A stretch of DNA of 38,050 nt from Chitinophagales bacterium (lineage in GTDB: Bacteria; Bacteroidota; Bacteroidia; Chitinophagales; UBA10324). The stretch lies in contig JACDDS010000004.1 of assembly GCA_013816805.1 (NCBI GenBank), forward strand, positions 1 through 38,050. The letters run 5' to 3'. A program made the translations under genes and the position numbers. Each line of letters begins with the position of its first letter. Within the stretch, counting starts at the first letter, position 1. The notes under the pieces were generated by a model. It ran no database searches and was not told the DNA's origin. It saw only the letters and a program-made list of their open reading frames with translations. Shown piece after piece: positions 1-6,326 of the stretch.

Positions 1-106
1 TCTCAATAATTTTTCTAATGCCATGTTTACCACATTTCAACACATTGGTAATAATAATGACAATAATTATATTGATTTGAATACAAATACTAACTTGGAA
101 CTGGCT

Positions 107-277
107 CTATGAATGGGGAAGCCTACACTTGGATATTAAGTCATATTGCATTTCGGCAATAGTCTTTTTGTCGCCTTTAGAAGTCGGTATTGTTCCACTA
201 ACAGTTTTCGTGTCTTCCGATACTTCAATGAAAGTGTCAAAATAATTTGTCGTATGGAGTTTTGTCTTGTCAGTCAT
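107..277 (-). pseudogene. Truncated DUF6157-like protein gene (N-terminal fragment)
   Basis: A 56-codon reading frame starts at an ATG at 277 and stops at 107. Its first 50 residues, beginning MTDKTKLHTTNYFDTFIEV and continuing through an AEMQYDLISK segment, resemble the start of a small conserved bacterial family that I recall as DUF6157, whose members are usually well over 100 residues. After ISK the similarity stops and the frame ends six codons later, so most of the gene is missing. It begins 25 bases downstream (in minus-strand sense) of the repeat element at 303-501, the position expected for the next gene of a cassette-like array. The family function is unknown. The family name is from memory and moderately sure; the truncation is a firmer reading. 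Confidence 0.55.
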
Positions 278-302
278 TTTTTGAACAGTGTTTTGTTTGC
301 TT

Positions 303-501
303 GCCGCTAACGGTTAAGGCCTGGCGAGGGGCTGGAAATTTATAATGTCAAGCCTGGAACCAAAGCCGAATATTGTTACTATAGATGAAGATAACAACTA
401 AAGCTAAATTCATAACGTCGTGCTGGAACTTCTGCTGATATTGATTTGTAGCGGATTGTACTTCCGTCAGCCAGCCTATTACCAAACCTATTGTTAGCGG
501 C
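303..501. repeat. Cassette-boundary-like element, copy 1
   Basis: A 199-bp non-coding element is bounded by a perfect 9-bp inverted repeat: GCCGCTAAC at 303-311 and GTTAGCGGC at 493-501. It shares internal blocks with the element at 1087-1357: TATAATGTCAAGCCTGGAAC at 341-360 (18 of 20 match the other copy) and GATTTGTAGCGGATTGT at 443-459 (16 of 17). It lies just downstream of the NIPSNAP-like gene and just upstream of the DUF6157-like fragment. The layout of inverted-repeat ends, variable centre and position between unrelated same-strand genes resembles an integron attC site. However, the ends do not fit the classical GTTRRRY core, so a true attC function is inference only. Confidence 0.6.
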
Positions 502-573
502 TGTAATGTCTATCAGTCAAACAGCGTAAATAAGAATCACCTAAAATACGTTGTCAACTAAATTCTTTAACCA

Positions 574-1017
574 TTATTTTATCAAATCCATCCAATCTTT
601 TAGCGTTTCAGTTGGAATCACTAAAGTCGCTAAACTTTCAATAAAAGAAAGTATAGCAGTCCGTGGCCCGTTTTTCCAATCATCACTTCCATAAAAAGCA
701 TCTTCAGATTTTTGTCTGTACCCTAAGTTTTTAAAAGAGCGGATTACAAAATAAGTGTTCTCGTCATGGAGTGAAGCACCGTGTGCACCAACATTTATTT
801 CCCATTTTCTTAGAAGAGGTAATGATTGTGTAACATAAACATCGTGAAACTTGTCTCTTGAGCCGGGCTTGAGATTTAAAATTAATATTTTAATTGTCAT
901 ATCCATTGTCTTATGTTGTGATGTATCACTAAATGACGATTTGAAAACTGTTGATCGTCCTACCGAGTATTCCGAAAAAAATAATATTAGTGTCAAGATT
1001 ATCAAAGTAGTCCTCAT
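574..1017 (-). CDS. Secreted NIPSNAP-like protein
   Basis: A 147-residue protein. The first 20 or so residues (MRTTLIILTLILFFSEYSVG) form a plausible signal peptide or membrane anchor, followed by a short Ser/Thr-rich stretch and a domain of about 100 residues starting near TIKILILNLKPGSRDKF. That domain looks like NIPSNAP or a related dimeric alpha-beta barrel family: a predicted first strand, a helix with SLPLLRKW, then strands around ENTYFVIRSF and an FYGSDDW segment. The reading frame is open another 119 codons upstream, but that part is translation of the repeat element at 1087-1357, so the ATG at 1017 is preferred. A shorter start at MDMTIK would remove the signal peptide. It lies between two copies of the boundary element, as a cassette gene would. 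Enzymatic role unknown. Confidence 0.65.
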   Translation of the reverse strand: MRTTLIILTLILFFSEYSVGRSTVFKSSFSDTSQHKTMDMTIKILILNLKPGSRDKFHDVYVTQSLPLLRKWEINVGAHGASLHDENTYFVIRSFKNLGYRQKSEDAFYGSDDWKNGPRTAILSFIESLATLVIPTETLKDWMDLIK

Positions 1018-1086
1018 TTTGTATTTTTTTACAAAAATGTCTGTCAATGCTTTTGCTTGTTGATAATTGTTATGCTGCAAATTATA

Positions 1087-1357
1087 GCCTCTAACGGTAC
1101 GGCTTTGTGCAGGCATGGGATTTGAAAAACGTTCGCCTGGAACCGCTGCTGATTGAAAAACAAATGTATAAGGAGTATTGCTGCAGTTGGGGGGTTTTAT
1201 AATGTCCAGCCCGGGACTGCAGCTTGGTTTTATTTTGTTGATGAAAATAGGAACTTTTGCTTGGCTTTGTTCGTCAGTCGAAACATAAACTGATAGCGAT
1301 TTGTAGCCGATTGTTCCAACGTCAAGCCCCACTTGCAGCAATACTTTTGTTAGCTGC
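1087..1357. repeat. Cassette-boundary-like element, copy 2
   Basis: A 271-bp element between the VOC gene and the NIPSNAP-like gene. Its ends are GCCTCTAAC (1087-1095) and GTTAGCTGC (1349-1357), an imperfect inverted repeat (7 of 9) equivalent to the ends of the copy at 303-501. Shared internal blocks are at 1198-1217 and 1298-1314. A third block, CTGGAACCGCTGCTGATTG near 1137, corresponds to one near 424 in copy 1 but sits on the other side of the 1198 block, so the internal blocks are rearranged as well as diverged. The centre differs in length and content. It has no convincing coding capacity; the open minus frame through it is incidental. Confidence 0.6.
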
Positions 1358-1401
1358 ACACCCTTCTCTGTCAATGATAAAGCTATTCAATATTTAAAGG
1401 A

Positions 1402-1812
1402 TTAAATCACTTCGTAAAACGTAAGAAGATTTCGGTGATGGTCTAAGGCAGGAAATTCTCTGTTACCCCACGGTTGTGCTTCAACAACTGTGTCAGGATT
1501 ATAAATTACCCCTTGCGTTTTATATTCTTCAAACAATTCGTCCACATCTTGAACTTCTACTCTGCAACTGGCAGTGCCGGCTAAGAAACTTTCTGCTCCA
1601 CTGCAAATTGGGTCTGCGGCTAAAGAAGCTCCTTTATTTTTCCATGTTTCATCACCTGACTTCCATAAATGTATTTCAACATCATCTCGAACTACTATAG
1701 CAAAGTCTTCATCATGGTGACGAACTCTAAAGCCCAACTTTGTGGTATAGAATTCAATTGATTGTTTTATGTCCTGAACCGGAAGGGCAGGAATAGTTTT
1801 TTTCATTTTCAT
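1402..1812 (-). CDS. VOC-family (bleomycin-resistance-like) protein
   Basis: A complete 136-residue cytoplasmic protein of the vicinal oxygen chelate superfamily. It has the two beta-alpha-beta-beta-beta modules typical of glyoxalase/bleomycin-binding folds: module 1 with IPALPVQDIKQSIEFYTTKL and module 2 from about residue 80 with CRVEVQDVDELFEEYK, ending in a WGNREFPALDHHRNLLTFYE segment like the C-terminus of Ble-type binding proteins. Such proteins commonly act as dimers that sequester glycopeptide antibiotics; whether this one does, or instead is an enzyme, cannot be read from the sequence. Start at 1812, with a second ATG two codons on. It is the first gene downstream of the recombinase remnant and is followed by the boundary element at 1087-1357. 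Confidence 0.85.
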   Translation of the reverse strand: MKMKKTIPALPVQDIKQSIEFYTTKLGFRVRHHDEDFAIVVRDDVEIHLWKSGDETWKNKGASLAADPICSGAESFLAGTASCRVEVQDVDELFEEYKTQGVIYNPDTVVEAQPWGNREFPALDHHRNLLTFYEVI

Positions 1813-1867
1813 GCTTATTGCTTTAAACTTTCTTTTTTTTTAATGAACTGCACACAACAAGATTTGT

Positions 1868-2553
1868 TCACCAGCGGACGCAGGAATACGTTAACAGTAA
1901 AATAGTCTTTTGCTTAAGATTACTTACGCAGTTTATTATTTCCGCAATTTCTTCTTTGTTAAATACGCCGGGTAATTGCAAAGGTTTTTTTGGTCTTGGT
2001 ATATCATAGAAAAACTTCTCTCTGTGCAATACTTGTTCAAAGTAAAACTTCAGAGCATTTATACGGCTATGTATGGCATTTTCTGATAACCCTTTCTTTA
2101 TACAATACAACAAATACCGTTGCAAATGCTGCGGCTGCAGGTTTTGTACCGGGAGTTTACCAATCACCTGCAGCAATTGTGCGAATTCATTACAATAAGT
2201 GCGAATGGTAGAAGGGCTGTATGCTTTTAATACAAGCTGCCGTAAGAATCTCTGCAACTCCTGTTTATTATTTTCACTCGCTGATTTTATTGCGGATTTT
2301 TGTGGTATGGCGTTATTGGTTTTATTTCAGGGGTGTGTTGAACAGGCAATTTACATTTGATACGGTTTTCAGTTGTATCTGGTATCGTGCAGCCATGCAA
2401 GGTTTCACTCCATTCCGCGCCTCGTCCTTTTTGCAACCGTTTATTGAATACTGCGTTGAATTCAAACTTTATTAAAATGCAGTTTTTATTCTCATAAAAA
2501 ATCGTTTCATAAGTTATGGATGACATTTTAATGAATAAATTACTTCTATTCAT
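1868..2553 (-). pseudogene. Tyrosine recombinase remnant (frameshifted, catalytic domain lost)
   Basis: Two overlapping minus-strand frames together make the N-terminal part of a Bacteroidota site-specific recombinase. The first (2553 to 2287) carries the N-terminal segment with KGRGAEWSETLHGCTIPDT, which resembles the 'GARW...W.VP' arm of these integrases. The second (open from about 2327 to 1868) carries the SAM-like core-binding domain with AYSPSTIRTYCNEF and ends LKQKTILLLTYSC, just where the catalytic domain should begin with a GLR.SE motif. The frame change lies near 2290-2330. None of the catalytic residues (R, H, R, Y) is present; a weak out-of-frame continuation may extend to about 1850. 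The second frame has no ATG, only a TTG at 2257, as expected for an internal piece. Non-functional as a recombinase. Confidence 0.8.
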
Positions 2554-2577
2554 ACCTGAAAAGACAAAAAAAATCTT

Positions 2578-3870
2578 TTACATGCTCCTCAAATATCCCC
2601 AGGCATGTAACCGGTCTGAGTCTTCGATCCAGCGCTCGCCTACATCATCGCGGTAATACATAGAAGGGATCATGATGTTAGCTACGCGGCTGTAGGCTTG
2701 TGACTTCGCCTGCTTCATCGTTTGCCCGGAGCCGCATACGATCAGTACCACACCCGTTTCACCCGCAATTACCCACTCGCCGTTCACGAGCTTCACATCT
2801 TCAATGTGCACTCCTTCGAAGCTTGGCTTCTTAAACATGATAACAGAGTCTTTGGTGTAGGTGTTATAGGTCTGCACATCATTAAAAGGAAAAGGCGGCA
2901 TCACGATACGCACACCGATCTGAAAGCCGCGCTTCGTTTTGAATTCATTCAGCGTCCCATCCGCCATTCCATATAAAAAATCGCTTATGGGCATGTTGAT
3001 GCCTTCCTGCTGGATGCTGATGGTTGGGTAGCCAAAGCGCGCCGTGAACTCGAGCGGGTAGATGCCCTGTGCATTCACGATGCAGTTCACATCCATGTAG
3101 CCGGTATATTTCTCTTCGGCAAATTTGGCTGCCATCTTCGCCAGGGTGGCGGCAAAAATTTTATTCGGCTCACTCCAGTACATCGTAGTGCCCATCTCGC
3201 CGGTAGCAGGTCCAATATTACCAGGGAAAAGTTTCTTATGCTCGAAGTTCACGTTAATGGGGGTTATGAACTTCGTGCCATTGAAGAAAGCGCCTACTGC
3301 CACTTCAACTCCAGTTACCCTGCGCTGCAGCTGGAACACCTTCACCTTATCGGCCCATGTTTTCTTGTAGGCTTCGAGTAATTGAATCACATCTCTGCCA
3401 TCTTCTTCCTCCCCCACAAACAATAACCGCTTGTAGTTTTGTGCCTCACCACTGGGCTTGATCACGTAGCGGTTGGGGTTCTTCTTTACAAAATCAATGG
3501 CTATGTCGAAGGAGGTGAATTCTTCAAAGGGAATAATGCTCACGCCATATTTCTTCAGCTCTTCCTGCCCGAAGGTGCGGTCGTCTTCCAGCCTGTCGGT
3601 ATAAGGCGTGCCGCCCACCACGAGCTTTCCGCGGCTCCGCATCTCTGCAGCCCATTCGCCCATGCCCAGCACATCATCGAAGACTATGCAATCTGCCCAG
3701 TCCACTTCTTTTCGCCAGTCATCGGTCTTCGGGACAAAGCCATCGGCACAGTCTTTACTTTCCGGCTCACGGATCCAGTACTTCACCTCATGACCTTCTT
3801 TGACTACTTCCCAGGCTATGTCGCTGATGAGTGCATCGTAGGAGACGAATAGGAATTTCTTTTTTTCCAT
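2578..3870 (-). CDS. PurD-like ATP-grasp protein (phosphoribosylamine-glycine ligase-related)
   Basis: A 430-residue protein with the domain order of GARS (PurD): an N-terminal Rossmann-like domain (KKFLFVSYDAL...), an ATP-grasp region from about residue 105 with VIKPSGEAQNYKRLLFVG, a GVEVAVGAFFNG segment, GPATGEMGTTMYW, PLEFTARFGYP, and a C-terminal domain with GVVLIVCGSGQTMKQA. PurD joins phosphoribosylamine and glycine in purine synthesis. This protein is clearly divergent: it lacks the usual GNGGREHA-like N-terminal loop, so it may act on another amine/carboxylate pair. Its GC content is visibly higher than that of all neighbours (several 60-base lines near 3600 exceed 60% G+C), suggesting recent transfer. 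Start at ATG 3870. It follows no operon partner and is bordered by accessory DNA on both sides. Confidence 0.75.
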   Translation of the reverse strand: MEKKKFLFVSYDALISDIAWEVVKEGHEVKYWIREPESKDCADGFVPKTDDWRKEVDWADCIVFDDVLGMGEWAAEMRSRGKLVVGGTPYTDRLEDDRTFGQEELKKYGVSIIPFEEFTSFDIAIDFVKKNPNRYVIKPSGEAQNYKRLLFVGEEEDGRDVIQLLEAYKKTWADKVKVFQLQRRVTGVEVAVGAFFNGTKFITPINVNFEHKKLFPGNIGPATGEMGTTMYWSEPNKIFAATLAKMAAKFAEEKYTGYMDVNCIVNAQGIYPLEFTARFGYPTISIQQEGINMPISDFLYGMADGTLNEFKTKRGFQIGVRIVMPPFPFNDVQTYNTYTKDSVIMFKKPSFEGVHIEDVKLVNGEWVIAGETGVVLIVCGSGQTMKQAKSQAYSRVANIMIPSMYYRDDVGERWIEDSDRLHAWGYLRSM

Positions 3871-4549
3871 GGAGGTAAAAGTAGGATGGTAGGAGCAATG
3901 GTGAATAAATTATTTTCATACTGCAGGTAGTGGCAAGAGTCTGCTGTTATTGCTTGTTCATATTTTTCAGAGGTCAATTTATATTCGATTTGAGCGTGGT
4001 TCTCTCCTTTAGGAGTCGATTCTGTTTTTAGAATGCCGGCCTGTTAAGTGTTGAGCTTAATCTGCTTTAGAAGCAGCGGTAAGCAACAAATTATTGAACA
4101 CTGTTCTCTTTTTTAGGATTGGCGTAAGTGCGAGCAATTTTAAACATCCTTAATAATTTTTCAAATCACTGTAACAATTTTCTTTTTAAATTTCTTTTGG
4201 CTTGATCCAAAAGAAACAAAAATCAAGGCTGTCGAAAAACGGAAGCGCTACCCAACCGCTCACCGGAAAAATGAAAGCTTTTAGTGAGCCGTACCTTTAG
4301 TTAAGTGGCCTCTTTGATGTCACACATTTTTCCTTGCTCTCGCTACAGGGCGATGCTCATGCTTCTGTTTTCCGAATGGCGGCGTATAATCAATTATAAG
4401 CACGGTTCTCCTCTTTAGTAGTTAGAGTAAGCAGCGATTTTCTTCAGGATTACAGAGCGGTAAACTCCATGTAAGAGTTGGATTTTGGGCCAGCAATTTA
4501 ATTTAGAATCAAAATTAGCGCGGAAATTCATGCGCTATACATAAATAAA
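3871..4549. other. Non-coding stretch with structured repeats
   Basis: About 680 bases contain no credible gene on either strand. Three loosely similar segments near 3987, 4096 and 4392 share a GTTCTC...TTTAG core and look like degenerate repeats. The strongest structure is the 26-base hairpin at 4191-4216. A second inverted pair, with 12 of 14 positions complementary, joins 4233-4246 to 4361-4374. I see no promoter, RNA gene or ORF with recognisable similarity here. Confidence 0.5.
4191..4216. repeat. Perfect 10-bp-stem hairpin repeat
   Basis: TTTCTTTTGG (4191-4200) and CCAAAAGAAA (4207-4216) are perfect reverse complements around a six-base CTTGAT loop. Downstream, ATCAAGGCT recapitulates part of the loop in inverted form. 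From memory, similar CTTTTGG...CCAAAAG intergenic hairpins followed by ACAAAAATCAAG recur in Bacteroidota genomes, so this is probably one member of a dispersed family. No second copy is present in this window. Confidence 0.6.
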
Positions 4550-4581
4550 AAAGCCACTTCGAATAAATTCGAAATGGCTTT
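4550..4581 (-). terminator. Intrinsic terminator of the T9SS beta-helix gene
   Basis: The arms AAAGCCACTTCGAA (4550-4563) and TTCGAAATGGCTTT (4568-4581) pair over 14 positions with a single A/C mismatch. Read on the minus strand the stem is followed by a T-rich tract (TTTTTTATTTAT), 16 bases after the stop codon at 4598. Geometry and position fit Rho-independent termination of the minus-strand unit. Confidence 0.8.
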
Positions 4582-4597
4582 CCTAAACCAACGGTGA

Positions 4598-6208
4598 TTA
4601 TTTTGCTATAGTCAATTTGATCATTTGATTTTCATCTCCTGTTTTTATTAAGAGAAGATAAAGGCCGGATGCAAGATGTGTATTTATATTAAAGGTATGG
4701 CTGCCTGCACCCATATTTTCGTCCAGCACTTCACTAAGCACGCGACCAGCAAGGTCGGTGATTTCGATATTAACGTGGTTGCCTTTTAGAAGGTTGAGAT
4801 TCAGTGTTGCCTGGGTTGTCATGGGATTGGGATAAAGATTAATTTCTGAAATTGATTTTGGATCGTGAACAGCTGTATATGCCGTATTTCCGGGTGTCCA
4901 GTTTGTCCATCCGCTTGTCCAGTCAGAGTCACCGAATGCACCGCGATAGCTCACTGCTTCAAAGAAAGGATCAGTGAGGTTGGTATTCGTGAAATCTGCA
5001 CCTGTCAATGCCGGGGATCCAATAAGTGGCATTGCATTAGGACCAGCAAGATTAAACGGATCAGTTAGCATGAGGTCAGTATTATTTGCGTATGTGGCAT
5101 TATTATATGCCGGAGTGCCAAACCAGGTGCTGATATCAAAGGTGCTTCCCGCGACTACTTCAAAATTGGCGGTGCAGCCTGCAATAATTGTGTTACGAAC
5201 CTGTAATTGATCCGCAAGAGCATTTGCTTCCGCTGCAGGTCCATCAATCATTAATCCCGTGGGATATGCCATCAGGATAGTATTATAAATATCCTGCTGC
5301 GTATTTCTTCTGAGATGGGCAGCTCTTTTAAAGCTGCCGTTAATACTCGTGGTTGCAGTAACACGCGGACCAGCAATGGTTACATTCGAAAAAGTTGCTT
5401 TGGTAATTGGAATGTCTGCTGAACCAGTGGCGTCATTATCTGATTCAAATCCATTTGATCCGCTGACGTCCGCAATATTAGGATCTCTTAAACCATAGAG
5501 GAATTGCAGTTTTCCGCCGAAACCGTTATCGGTATCGAAATCATCATCGAGCCCGCGAAATGCAATAAGGTGTTTTGCATTTACGGTTCCTCCGAAAAAC
5601 TCATATGAATCATCACCTGAATAACTCACCTGGATGTGATCGAGAATGGTTCCCCTGCCAACACCACCGCAGGTTAAGCCATTGATCTCACTGTTGGGTT
5701 GAAAAGCGATTCCCGGAAACTCAATGCGTACATATCTTATGATGCCGGAGTTATCATTATCATCAGGAGTAGCACCACCGCCGTAGGTTCCATTACCGAG
5801 CCCGTCTTCGATACCTCCTTCAATAAGTGCCTCACCGCCTGGTTGATTAATAGTGGCTTTTCCTAAAAGGACAACGCCCCCCCAATCACCGTAAGTACGG
5901 AAACTTTGAGGCCCGTTAGAAGTAAAAACAATAGGCTCACCAGGAGTGCCATCAGCTATCACTTTGCAGCCGCGGGTAACTACCAGCGATCCCTTTGATG
6001 CCTTGTCGCCCTTTATCAGCGTGCCAGGTTCTATGGTTAATGTAGCGCCATTGATTACATAGATAAATCCTTTCATGAAATAGACATTGCTTTTTGTCCA
6101 GGTAGTATTGGAAGTAATGTATCCTGATACCGTATCTATGGGCGATTGTGCAAATGATTTTACAACAATCAAAGAGCTCATTGTGAGTAGTATAAAACAT
6201 TTTTTCAT
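4598..6208 (-). CDS. Secreted beta-helix-like protein with T9SS type A sorting domain
   Basis: A 536-residue protein with signal peptide MKKCFILLTMSSLIVVKSFA, a long body of repeated short strands (for example ITSNTTWTKSNVYFMKGFIYV, ATLTIEPGTLIKGDKASKGSL, GDWGGVVLLGKA, EFFGGTVNAKHLIAFRGLDDD) that suggests a right-handed beta-helix, and a C-terminal domain of about 80 residues beginning ISEINLYPNPMTTQATLN and ending GLYLLLIKTGDENQMIKLTIAK. The last is the T9SS type A sorting signal (Por secretion tail), so the mature protein is expected on the surface or released. It starts 118 bases after the TonB-dependent receptor stop on the same strand and probably shares its transcript; the terminator at 4550-4581 closes the unit. 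Many homologues exist in Bacteroidota but I know no established substrate. Confidence 0.85.
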   Translation of the reverse strand: MKKCFILLTMSSLIVVKSFAQSPIDTVSGYITSNTTWTKSNVYFMKGFIYVINGATLTIEPGTLIKGDKASKGSLVVTRGCKVIADGTPGEPIVFTSNGPQSFRTYGDWGGVVLLGKATINQPGGEALIEGGIEDGLGNGTYGGGATPDDNDNSGIIRYVRIEFPGIAFQPNSEINGLTCGGVGRGTILDHIQVSYSGDDSYEFFGGTVNAKHLIAFRGLDDDFDTDNGFGGKLQFLYGLRDPNIADVSGSNGFESDNDATGSADIPITKATFSNVTIAGPRVTATTSINGSFKRAAHLRRNTQQDIYNTILMAYPTGLMIDGPAAEANALADQLQVRNTIIAGCTANFEVVAGSTFDISTWFGTPAYNNATYANNTDLMLTDPFNLAGPNAMPLIGSPALTGADFTNTNLTDPFFEAVSYRGAFGDSDWTSGWTNWTPGNTAYTAVHDPKSISEINLYPNPMTTQATLNLNLLKGNHVNIEITDLAGRVLSEVLDENMGAGSHTFNINTHLASGLYLLLIKTGDENQMIKLTIAK

Positions 6209-6326
6209 TGTCTGATTTTTTAGTAAAAATATTTAGTGAATATTACCTGAATCTTAACGAATGTTTAGGGTTGTGTTAAGGAATAGACCTGTTGATGAAG
6301 TGTTCGGAACAGAATAAAAAATAGTG

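Noticed and set aside
303-1357. True integron attC sites with IntI
   Set aside because: The ends do not fit the GTTRRRY/RYYYAAC core and the recombinase fragment lacks the region that distinguishes IntI. Kept only as an integron-like hypothesis.
574-1374. A single 266-residue minus-strand protein
   Set aside because: Its first 119 codons are translation of the repeat element at 1087-1357 and its flank; only the part from ATG 1017 has a signal peptide and a recognisable domain.
3439-3852. Plus-strand 137-residue frame opposite the PurD-like gene
   Set aside because: It is a shadow of the GC-rich coding strand; the minus-strand product has clear ATP-grasp motifs.
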